From Chara braunii (Eukaryota > Streptophyta > Charophyceae > Charales > Characeae): a stretch of 31,595 nucleotides of DNA. The notes beneath the pieces were generated by a model, which worked only from the letters and a program-made list of their open reading frames with translations, did no database searches and was not told the DNA's origin. Shown here in pieces: positions 19,308 to 27,674 of this stretch. A program made the translations under genes and the position numbers. The stretch covers positions 1,672,012-1,703,606 of the forward strand of contig BFEA01000170.1 of the NCBI GenBank assembly GCA_003427395.1, written 5' to 3'. Numbering within the stretch: the stretch's first letter is position 1; each line of letters starts with the position of its first letter.

Positions 19308-19549
19308 ACAGGCCCAAAATGGCCTGTGAAAACCCTGGTTTGGTGCCTGAGTTTCAGGGCGGGTTGATCTGATGAGGGCCTGAAAATGGCCCTCAGTTTC
19401 AGGCTGAAAAGGCCCTGATTTAGGCTGAAACGACACAGGGCCTGTAGGCCCTTGTTTTCAGGCTTTCAGGCTGAAACGACACAGGGTGTGTAGGCCCTTG
19501 TTTTCAGGCTTTTGGCCTGAAAACATCACGGGCCTGAAAATGGCCCGTG
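19308..19549. repeat. Repeat family of hairpins with a shared tgaaaat loop
   Basis: Three hairpins share a ggcc-(t)gaaaat-ggcc heart but differ further out. They are 19308-19327 (acaggcc/ggcctgt, loop caaaat), 19373-19395 (tgagggcc/ggccctca, loop tgaaaat) and 19527-19549 (cacgggcc/ggcccgtg, loop tgaaaat). Outer stem bases change on both sides so that pairing is kept. The phrase caggctgaaa or ggcctgaaaa also recurs many times between them. It may be a palindromic repeat family; function is unknown. Confidence 0.7.
19422..19513. repeat. 46-bp tandem duplication
   Basis: Copies 19422-19467 and 19468-19513 differ at only about three positions. Each carries aggctgaaacgacacaggg and taggcccttgttttcaggct. 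It lies inside the hairpin repeat region. Confidence 0.9.
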
Positions 19550-19573
19550 CAGCCTGTTGCAGGCGCAGCACGT

Positions 19574-19615
19574 AACACACACACACTCTCTCTCTCTCAC
19601 ACACACGTGCACACA

Positions 19616-19661
<46 letters not shown>
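19574..19661. repeat. Compound (AC)n/(TC)n microsatellite
   Basis: An (AC) run, a short (TC) run, a mixed part and then about 20 AC units (19621-19661). It yields artificial Cys-Val frames on the minus strand. Confidence 0.97.
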
Positions 19662-19663
<2 letters not shown>

Positions 19664-19696
19664 CTTTGTGCCGTGAGGATTATGAAGGAATAGTCC

Positions 19697-19984
19697 ATGC
19701 GAGTTTTTGCTTTCATACCTACAACGACAGTCAGCACTGTACTCATGTACGGCACCCTGACATGTTATGTCCAATTTGTAGACGGGCTAGAACGGCAGTG
19801 CCTCTATAATTGTGGTCGACGTGCCTCCGTGTTTCTAGCATGTAGGAGCCACGTTGCCTGTGACATCTGTCTGCGCCGAGCCATTCGATGCAGCAACTGT
19901 GACTGCGAAAACTGGATGCGGTGCTTCCACAGTCCACACCCGAACCGGTCCTGTCCGGTCTGTAGGGATGGTCACTTACCATAG
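19697..19984 (+). CDS. Small RING-finger-like protein or exon
   Basis: A 95-codon frame starting at ATG 19697 and ending at TAG. Residues 35-89 fit a C3HC4-like RING: C35-x3-C39, C49-x2-H52, C55-x2-C58 and C86-x2-C89, with ASVFLAC before and SCPVCR after. RING domains bind two zinc ions and usually serve as E3 ubiquitin ligases (established). Departures are C-x3-C for the first pair, C-x2-H instead of C-x-H, and a long Cys-rich insert between C58 and C86 (C65, C68, C70, C76). No upstream exon was identified; the preceding DNA is a microsatellite, so it may be a complete small gene, a last exon or a decayed fragment. It is the best candidate here for non-transposon coding sequence. Confidence 0.5.
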   Translation: MRVFAFIPTTTVSTVLMYGTLTCYVQFVDGLERQCLYNCGRRASVFLACRSHVACDICLRRAIRCSNCDCENWMRCFHSPHPNRSCPVCRDGHLP

Positions 19985-20242
19985 GCAATAACTGCTCCTT
20001 GACTCAAAATCTTGTGCAACCCAAACACCAATGAACCTCATGTACTATTCCAGCGGTGAGTGTTTAGAATTCTGCGAAGCCCATCATATACCTCTCGCCT
20101 TCCCTACCCTTGCACTCTGCTTTCCCCCTACCTCACGCCCTGACAAACTTACCTCCTGTCCCTTTCCCTCCGCCCTCTCCTTATGTGCAACTAGGAAATA
20201 CATACGAATGAGCATCAGTAAGAGTACAGACAAAGTATAAGT
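19985..20242. other. Gene-free stretch after the RING frame
   Basis: Pyrimidine-rich DNA. No polyadenylation signal that would clearly end the RING frame, and no further exon, was recognised. Confidence 0.4.
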
Positions 20243-20444
20243 TGAAGATTTGAAGAGAAATGAACAGGAGTATGAAGATGAACGACAGACACAAAGACTA
20301 AGCATATGCTGAAGATCTGAAGTGAAATGAACAGCTGGAGATTTGGAGTGAAATGAACAGCTGGAGATCTGAAGAGAAATGAACAGCTGGAGATCTGAAG
20401 TGAAATGAACAGGAGTATGAAGATCTGAAGAGAAGTGCACAGGA
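20243..20444. repeat. ~26-bp tandem repeat, about six copies
   Basis: Units of the form gagatctgaagtgaaatgaacagct repeat from 20317 to 20432 with single-base differences (gatttg, gatctg, agtgaa, agagaa). Diverged copies lie at 20243-20280 and 20419-20444. Minus-strand frames reading a repeated SLQISSCSFHF are artefacts of this array. Confidence 0.9.
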
Positions 20445-20570
20445 GCATACCTTCCCCTTTACTCTGCCTCTTATTATAACGTGCAAGTGGGCCGTTAAGG
20501 CACACGGGGATGTGGGCAGCTGCCGCTCAACCACCATCAACGTGGGCAGCCTTGTANGTGCGAGGCAAAG

Positions 20571-20660
20571 TGAAAGAGGAGCTGTTGCCCCAAAGAAACC
20601 CTAGCTAAACACAGTTGAAAGAGGAGCTGTTGCCCCAAAGAAACCCTAGCTAAACACGGT
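20571..20660. repeat. 45-bp tandem duplication carrying telo-box motifs
   Basis: Copies 20571-20615 and 20616-20660 differ at one base. Each contains aaaccctagc, the core of the plant telo-box (AAACCCTA), which binds Myb-type telobox factors in promoters of growth genes (established). A downstream gene was not found, so regulatory use is not supported. An N lies just upstream at 20557. Confidence 0.88.
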
Positions 20661-20786
20661 TCAAAATGGTTCTATTATGATTCGTGCTGTCTGTTAAAGA
20701 GAGAATTTTTTTTTTAAGTGTTGGGCGGACTCAGTCCGGTTCTACTCATCTGGTTGGAATAGGGGTTGTTGTGGGGGAAGCTTATA

Positions 20787-20812
20787 ACACACACACACAC
20801 ACACACACACAC
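20787..20812. repeat. (AC)n microsatellite
   Basis: Thirteen AC units. Confidence 0.97.
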
Positions 20813-20821
20813 CCCCGTATA

Positions 20822-21060
20822 GTAGTGTATATTTCCATGTTCGGGCGGAAGAGTCATTCGATTTTGCTCATCCTATCGATCAAAGGAGTGTGAGGCAAGA
20901 CGCGAGGTTGGAGATCTCTCCCTCTCTCTGTGTCAAAAAAAAAAAAGAAGTGGCAGTGTATATTCCCATGTTCATTCCGATTGTGCTCATCCAATCGATG
21001 GTTGCTTCTCTCTATCTCTCTGTGCACATGGCTGGAAAGCAGTGTATATTTCCTTTATTG
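20822..21060. repeat. Dispersed repeat with agtgtatatttcc and ctcatcc..tcgat
   Basis: agtgtatatttccatgttc (about 20823) recurs as agtgtatattcccatgttc (about 20956) and agtgtatatttcc (about 21041). The first two are followed by attcgattttgctcatcctatcgat or attccgattgtgctcatccaatcgat, then by a tctctctctg-type run and gtgtc or gtgcac. The period is near 130 and 90 bp. A related gcagtgtatatttc occurs at about 16938. Confidence 0.7.
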
Positions 21061-21567
21061 ATTTTTTATTATTATTTTTTTTTTCAAATAACAGAGCCTC
21101 TTGGCTCTGGCTCCTGCCATTCTGGGGAGCGACAGTCAGGTTCCTTTCCTCCGGCAAGTCAATAATGGAATACATAGGAGACTCACCCACGCTCCCCTCC
21201 ATTATGGCTGGGGGGCCCGAGAAGGCGGTATTGATTGCTTCCATGAGGAAGGATGTACCACCTCTCACCCCTGCCTGAGTTACCCTATGCTAATTTTGTC
21301 TTCCACTCCTGTCAGGTCCCAGTTCTGCGCCTCTCAGCTGTGCAGCTGTCGGGTAGGTGTGATATACTGGAGCGTTCTGGGATGCCTATAAAGCTTTTTT
21401 GTAGTCCCTCATCTCTAGAATCCTGTTTGCTTTATTTACGTTTAAACCTTTAACCCTGATCCCTAGAAGCTCGTTGTACGACTAGCACTTTTGAAGAATA
21501 CTTCCCTATCCCTCAACCTGCCCTGACCCCTTCGTTTTCATTTTTCCTATTTGCCTTATTTCCGTAG
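21061..21567. other. Gene-free stretch, weak exon-like segment
   Basis: Between about 21090 and 21280 both strands are open for more than 60 codons (minus strand from ATG at 21268, MRGGTSFLMEAINTAFSG). No domain is recognised and the sequence merges into A/T runs, so no gene is called. Confidence 0.35.
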
Positions 21568-21608
21568 TAAACCCTAAACCCTAAACCCTACCTGAACCCT
21601 TAAACCCT
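21568..21608. repeat. Interstitial plant-type telomeric repeat
   Basis: Three perfect ccctaaa heptamers, then degenerate acctgaacccttaaaccct. The Arabidopsis-type telomere sequence shows the window is from the green plant lineage. The short length inside a chromosome arm fits a break-repair scar, a transposon part or a telo-box cluster. Confidence 0.9.
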
Positions 21609-21654
21609 CTAGCTAGATTCCAACCCTTTTCAGTGCGTTCATTGAGCTTCTCTT

Positions 21655-22240
21655 GAGAAGGTGCGCCTTTACGTCAGCAATGTTTAGGTGTAGCCTTGAC
21701 CGCTTGGAGTCTAAAGCCTCTGTCTTCTCTCCTCTGTTTCCGAGTTTGGCTGGTCTTTCCCTTGAATGCCGCAAACCCCCTGCTCTGCCGCTTTGCCGTC
21801 GTCTCTCTCTGTTTGATTCCCGACTTTTTTGCTGTCGCCCCTGAGCTTCCCCTTGTAAGGTCTGCGTCTTCCTTTGGTCTGGGTCAGATCCTGGTCTTCC
21901 GGCTGGGACTTGGCTCCTCCTTCTTTCTTGACGAGCCAGTTCTTAGGCTGCGTTGGGTCTTGACCTCTTGATGTCTGGATCGTCGGTCTTTTTCTTTCTT
22001 TTGCCGAGTTGGGCCAGTCTTTTCATTGTATACAGAATTCCTCCGTCCTTTCTGTTTTACCACAATCACTCTCTGCCCAGTTTGCTGATCTTTTGTTATC
22101 ATCTCTGCGCTCTCCCTGTCGAGATCAGGGTCTTCCTTGGATCTGAAACAGAGCTTGCTTTCTGGGTGGTTCGTGGCTCCTCCTTTTTGCTCAGGACGGG
22201 CCTGGGCTTCCTGCTTGGTACTTGGGGTGGGAAGTTAGTT
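21655..22240 (-). other. Lys/Arg-rich frame, possible LINE ORF1 or leader remnant
   Basis: Read on the minus strand, an ATG at 22102 opens 72 codons rich in Lys, Arg, Ser and Gln (VIVVKQKGRRNSVYNEKTGP, RSRHQEVKTQRSLRTGSS, KKEEPSPSRKTR). After a TGA the same frame stays basic for about 70 more codons. An imperfect direct repeat around aggaggagcca links 22160 and 21920. A basic, disordered protein next to a LINE could be an ORF1 N-terminus of another copy, but no RNA-binding or zinc-knuckle motif is visible. Treat as unidentified. Confidence 0.25.
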
Positions 22241-22369
22241 TGATGGAGAGTCTGGGTTAGGAGTTCTGGGTGGGGGTTCAGGGGTGGTAAGTCTCGTGGG
22301 GTTGAGGTGTGTGAGGGTTGTGCGGGCCAGAGGTTGGGGTAGAAGGGGTCCGGAGTCAGGATCTTCGGT

Positions 22370-24255
22370 TTAACGCCAATTTTTAAATTGGATTTTGCCC
22401 TTTTCTATCTCTACAATTCTGTTTTTGCTGAGCCAGATTCTTTCAAAGTTCCTTTGGCTCGTTTCTCGCTTCTCTGGTTGGAGTATTTTTTGTTGCTCTT
22501 TTTGTTCCCTACTCCATAGTGCTCTTATCTCTGTTTGAATTATGGTTTTGGTTTCGGTCCATTTTTCTTCCAAACTGGTATTTTGACCGGTCAAAGTGCC
22601 TTTGCATCTCACTTTCCAGATTAGCCACAGGGTCCCTCTTCTCCATAGGTCTGCAAGGACGGCTTCCTCTTCTTCGATGTCTTCTTCTTCTTTCCTTCCT
22701 GCCAGCAGGTACTTCATACTCGCTGGGTAGTCTTGGCCTAATAGGTCGTCCCACAGGGATTTGGTTCTATCCCAGAGTTCTTGGGCCCCCTTGCAGTTTA
22801 ATATGTTGCAAAGATTCCTCAGCGTTCTCGCTGCACATTTTGCACCAAGCCGAATGTTGCTTTGTGTCTTCTTGTTTCCTTCTTTTGCTCACCCATTGAT
22901 TAACTGGCAACGCCCAGTATAGTATAAGCCATTGCAGGCTTCTGATCTTTGTTGGTCTTATACTGGCGTACTGGCTCCATAGAATTTTGCCCCCCCCAAT
23001 CTGCGTTTTCACCCAAGTTCTTTTTCCATCTCTCTGAAATTATTGATTGGGGGTCTTTCGTTTGATTTCTTAACTTGTACCCTGTTTTCACTTCGTAGTC
23101 GTAGATTGGTGTGAGCTTTCTAGCTCCTCCTTTGTTGCTAGGGACGAGCCACCCCCATTCTGCTGGGTCCACTTCCAGTTCTTTTATGTCTTGGTCCGGC
23201 CTATAGATCCATGTTTTCTTTTGGCCTTGTTCATTAAGTAAGGAGCTTTTGCTACTGAGTCTAGGTGAGCATGTTCTGACCTTTCTGAGGTTTTTAAGTT
23301 CGATTGTGATCCTTTGCTCAATTACCTTGCCCGGTTTTGCCCATGATTTGTGCGTGTCTACTAGCTCAAAAGACGTGAATTCTGCCCTGCTTTCTTCGTT
23401 GTCAATTAGCTTAATTATCTTATACCCCTGTGTCGGAAGGGTTGTTCGTTTTTTGGCTGCCCAGTCTCCTACTGCCCACTTGATTTTGGATTTTAGCAAT
23501 AGTTCCCATTTTAGTGGGACGCTTTCTAGCAGGTTTTCTAGCTGATCTTTTAAGTTGTGTACCCCTTTGAGTTTGGCTCTGAGTTCCTGGACTGTGATCC
23601 ATCTATTTTCATTTGAGTTCCATATGTGTTCTACCTTCCAAATTCCGTTGCTTATCCATTTTCTCCACTTCTTGCCTTTGGAATTTAGGGGCCAAGGCTT
23701 TTGATCTTGATCTCTTAGTGAGGGATTTCCGAAAAGGGGTTGTCTCAACACTCCCTGATTTGTGGGGTTTTTATTTTATGGGCGAAGCATGCTCTCCAGT
23801 GTGTTATTAGTGTGGTCCAGTGTTCACTCCGTGGATCTTCTCCATCCGAAGGTCCGCTTTTTCCTTGACGTTTAGGGGTCCATGACGGGTTGAGGATCCA
23901 ATGGTAGCCTTCTATGGTAGGATCTACTTTGAAAGGAACTAGATTGCGGATCTGGTGGAGTGCTAACTCGTGCCATGGTAGTTCTTTGTTGAACAGTAGC
24001 TTAATTATCCACTTTAGTTGTAGAGCTTGGAATTGAGTTGTTGGGTTCATAAGACTTAGTCCCCCTAGTGTCTTTGGTCTGGTAATATATTTCCATGCCA
24101 CTTTGGTAATATATCTATCTTTATCTGTGCTGCCTATCCAGAGGTAGGCCCCTAGCTTTTTCTTGAGGCTGGTGAAGAAGTTTGTAGGGGGGTTCCACAA
24201 AGTTGCGACATAGCAACCCATGGATAGTATTGAGGCATTAAGTACTACAAGTGGG
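22370..24255 (-). pseudogene. LINE ORF2 C-terminal half, 5'-truncated and frameshifted
   Basis: This is the end of a LINE-type (non-LTR) ORF2 polyprotein, which in intact elements combines endonuclease and reverse transcriptase. Only the part after the RT catalytic box remains. From 24255 it reads LVVLNASILSMG, LWNPPTNFFTSLKKKLGAYLW, VAWKYITRPKTLGGLSLM and LQLKWIIKLL, the usual post-RT connector. A long basic region follows, then the RT-associated zinc-binding domain (LQWLILYWALPVNQW, C-x2-C in WCKMCSENAEE, then H and C after a shift), and it ends at KGKIQFKNWR-stop near 22370. Frameshifts lie near 23745, at the C8 run around 22991-22998, and near 22803. Loss of the 5' half is typical of LINE insertion. 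Upstream of 24255 the DNA is unrelated. Confidence 0.85.
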
Positions 24256-24502
24256 CCCGCCACGGCAAGGAGAGGCAGTGTGGCAAGGGAATGTGGTGTG
24301 AAGGGAAAAGAGGGTTCATGGCGGGGGGCGGGGCAAAGCATTGAGGGAGGCAGAGTTGTATGGAGATACCAACATTGCATTTGAAAAGTGAGAGGAAAAG
24401 GAGGATGCGAAGGAAACAAAAAGGGGATTACGAATATACAGGCCAAAGGAGTTGGTTGTTGTTGTTTGGAAGCAGGAGAAAAAACAGTATACATGTTTGT
24501 GT
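24256..24502. other. Junction DNA between LINE and repeat array
   Basis: No gene. Purine-rich plus strand; an open frame runs on from the LINE on the minus strand but shows no LINE similarity. The break near 24255 marks the truncation point. Confidence 0.4.
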
Positions 24503-24948
24503 TTATGTCGAGACATGAAAAGATGAAGGCAATGTAGTCGAAAAACCAATATATCTCAGGTAGCACAACACGGGAAAATTATGTCGAGACATGAAAAGAT
24601 GAAGGTAATGTAGTCGAAAAACCAATATATCTCAGGCAGCATAGCACGGGAAAACTTGATAGAATTGAAAGCGGGAACATGGAATCTGGCAACAGAGAAT
24701 GTTTCTGTCTTGAGATATGAAAAGGTGGTCGTAAGTTCTCGTAACGCAGCCAAAAAGTTGATCCATCTCAGGCAGTTGCAGAAGAGGTCATCTTGGCGGA
24801 AAATTTGCAATCATGTTCACGAAGAATGTGGCATCGACCGTAGAAAGCGGCACACATATCTCAGGCACTTGCAGAAGAGGTCATCCAGGCGAAAATTTTG
24901 CAATGTTGTCGACGAAATATGCGGCGTCCATTGTAGAAAGGATTACAC
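24503..24948. repeat. Four degenerate tandem units (76 and 93 bp)
   Basis: Copies 24503-24578 and 24579-24654 are nearly identical (76-bp period). Copies 24765-24857 and 24858-24948 are about 80% alike by eye (93-bp period). All four share a variant of cgaaaaaccaatatatctcaggcag or caaaaagttgatccatctcaggcag, so they form one family. The array lies just past the 3' end (minus sense) of the unidentified coding frame at 24943-25832. Confidence 0.8.
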
Positions 24949-25832
24949 ATGTCGCCTGGTCCATTCTTCGGCTTCGAGTGCTTGGAGAGCTTGTTGCACA
25001 ACTGTGTGTCGATACATGACATATGGAAGCTCTGCAGGTCTGTCACCGTCGTAGTAGATACGGATAAGGTCATCTATGTATTGCCAAGTGTGACGTTGGG
25101 AATGAATGGTGTGAAGGGCGTATGTGTGACGTGTAGATAGAATATTGTGGATTTTGGCCACAGCACGAGCTGTTCCAAATCATCTAAGAGGGTTTGACCA
25201 TTCAGTTGAACTGAGAAGCGAAGAGTGCGGAGAATGATCGTGGCGAGCAAGAAGAGTTCTGTGGAAAGCAAACCGGTTGACCTCATCAACGATGCGGTCA
25301 TTTTTGTATTTTGCAAGTCCCTCGGTGGTGCCGCGTGTATGTAAGAGAGTGACGAACAATAATCTGTCCAGGAATTCTTTCATACGAATATATGTTGCTT
25401 CAGGCCGAGAGGCCGGTGGTGACTTGTTTGCTTCTCGTTCTCGCTGCGCCGCGTAACTTTCAAAAAATGAAAAAATGGGCGGTGCACAAATAGCCTGGTC
25501 AGTCATTAGGAAATCCTCCCATAAAATTTGATGAATGACGTCATTAATATTCGTTGCGGTGAGATGGTCTTTCCATGTGATCCATTGCGAAGGGTCGTTG
25601 GGTGACAATTGAACTTGATGTGATGGAGATCCAGTTTCCAGGAGGTCAATTGAAAGCAGCGCAGCATCAAGATCACTTGCAGCAGGCTGCGAGGAAGGGT
25701 GTGACAATGTTGTTGTAATAGTGGCAACAGTCGATGCAGTTGTAGTGGACGTTGTTATGGCTGCCGTTGAAAATGTAGACGACAGTGTTACAGGAGATCC
25801 AGTTCTTTGCCGTTTATCAGGAGAGAGCGAAT
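24943..25832 (-). pseudogene. Unrecognised coding frame next to the Helitron helicase
   Basis: I do not recognise this protein. One frame stays open for about 296 codons apart from a single TGA at 25180-25182, and ends at TAA 24943-24945. Features in order: a Ser/Thr-rich linker (about residues 8-50), an acidic DAALLSIDLLET patch, then a helical, likely folded part (WITWKDHL, WEDFLMTDQAICAPPIF, REREANKSPP, MKEFLDRLLFVTLLHTRG, RIVDEVNRFAFHR). After the TGA comes ARAVAKIHNIL, WQYIDDLIRIYYDGD, VVQQALQALEAEEW. Just upstream on the minus strand a pyrimidine-rich stretch ends in TTTCAG (25835-25833), like a splice acceptor. It begins 94 bp after the helicase stop. It could be a second Helitron gene or exons captured from a host gene; no OB-fold (RPA) pattern is evident. 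Confidence 0.55.
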
Positions 25833-25925
25833 CTGAAACATGAAAGACAGTGGACAACAGAAATATTGTCAGGCAGTAGGAAAATTCACAGGAAATGTAT
25901 TTTAATTTATATGTATTTGCTGCAT

Positions 25926-27674
25926 TTAGTTGAGAATTTCTTTATATACAATGTTTGTTGTTTGTTGAACTGGGGACGACAAAGCAACTCGTATGTGTGC
26001 AGGGTCACCTACCCTGGATGCTGCAACATAAAGCTGGCCGTGTGCGAATGGTGGGTGATCAAGGTCGATGCCGGCGTGTTTGACCGATTAACCTTGAGAT
26101 TTGTTGATAGTAATGGCAAAAGCGGGACGGACGGGGAACTATCGTCTTTGCCAGGGAAATAGAGATGTAGTGTCAGTGATTGCTAGCAATATACGCGGGA
26201 GCAGAACCGGGTGAAGTGATGGCAGGGTGCGGGCGTGAAGGAGTCTGTTGTTTGTAACAAAGTCCACTATTAAGCGTGTTCCATTACACAGGCCGTTTCG
26301 CATAGCAATGTTACGCAAAACTATAACCGGCGCAAATTTTTTGATGCGGAGAATGTAAGGCGGCAATGACGGAAGGTCAAGGGTAATGAGTGTGTCGATC
26401 GGAATGTCTGGATATTGTTCGTTAGGAAGAAGTGATGCACTAAGACATGTGATTGTATCGTCAGGGAAAGAATCAAGTATGATGTTATTTAATGTAGAAA
26501 CATATTTATTTTTTGGTGCAAAGATAAGGCGCTCAGCGAGCCATTCAGGATTTTGGAAATTGTTTTGAAGATCTGGTAGTGTCCAATTAATGAGTTCAGA
26601 GGTACTACCGTGGAGGCATAGGTGAGGCGGAAGCGAGATGGTATTGGGAGGCGTGTTTTGAGGGTGATCGAGTTCACCGTTTCCAAGTGCAAGGAGCCAT
26701 TGTGCGTAGTTTTGTCCATCGGGAGTATTGATTTGTGTGAATACGCGCATGTTCTCAGAGAGGTGCATGGTTTCAAAGTGTTGCCATAAATGTGAAGATT
26801 TAATGCAAGCGTCAATTGTTTGTGCACGTGTACCTTTGGTAACGATAGGAAGGATTTGTCGGAAATCACCACCGAGGACAACAATTTTGCAGCCGAAAAG
26901 AAGCGGAGAAGAACAAATATCTTGTAATGTTCGATCCATTGATTCAATATGAAATTTATGTATCATTGGTGCTTCATCCCACAGGATAACGGCGACCATG
27001 CGAATGAGGTTGGCAAGTGTAGACTATTTTGGAATATCTAATGTTGATGTTGCAGAAGGGTTAAGCTTAGCTTTGAATCGTGAATGGAAAGTCCGTCCAC
27101 CGTCTAATAGGATAGCTGCGATGCCACTGGAAGCGACAGCTAGCGCAACTTGGTCATGAAGGCGAAGGTGTGCAAGAATTGTATTGAAACAAAATGTTTT
27201 ACCTGTGTCGGCGGGGGCATCAACGAAGAGATAAAGTTGTTCTTTGTTCTTGGCGGCATGAATAACACGTTGGAAGATGGCATGTTGCGACGGAGTTAAA
27301 TGCGGGAGGTTGTTATCTAGAATTTGTTGGAGGGTATGTTTGTCATAAGAGATTTCATCGTCGATAAGTCGAGGGATGTTGTGATGACGTGGTATTTCAG
27401 AAAGGTTATTGGCTTCATCTCTGTCTTCTGGTAGTGGCGGTGTAAGGCCGACATCGATCAGTTTTTTGCCTTCTTTTTTAAGACGATTTTTGATGTCCAA
27501 GAGAACCATAGTTTTAATAATCGTCGGTGGAACTTGGACATTAGCAAGATCTCTGTGGAAATCATCAATCATTTATGCCGAGTGTGTTTCGAAAAATTCG
27601 ATAGGGTCGGTAATAGCGCAATGGAGAATAATGTGGTTAAATAGATCACGAACCAAAATTCGATAGGGTCGGTA
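25926..27674 (-). pseudogene. Helitron Pif1-family helicase domain, with premature stops
   Basis: This is the superfamily 1 DNA helicase half of a Helitron RepHel protein, which unwinds DNA during rolling-circle transposition (established). Motifs in order: a THLTPSQHAIFQRVIHAA-like Q region, Walker A VDAPADTGKT, VASSGIAAILLDGGRTFHSRF (motif Ia), Walker B ILWDEAPM, GGDFRQILPIV (motif III), LSENMRV (motif IV), a CNGTRLIVD block, FAITINKSQG (motif V) and HGQLYVAASRV (motif VI). Walker A has PAD where the family usually has PGG. One frame runs throughout, with stops at 27024-27026 (TAG), 26139-26141 (TAG) and 26088-26090 (TAA, directly after KSQG). It ends at TAA 25926-25928. It follows the Rep part in a shifted frame. 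Confidence 0.92.

Noticed and set aside
19458-19774. Cys-Val repeat proteins on the minus strand
   Set aside because: Produced by the (AC)n microsatellite.
20084-20540. Minus-strand proteins with repeated SLQISSCSFHF
   Set aside because: They translate the 26-bp tandem repeat; no other support.
20987-21278. Overlapping open frames on both strands near 21100-21270
   Set aside because: Both strands are open over the same stretch and neither shows a domain; likely chance.
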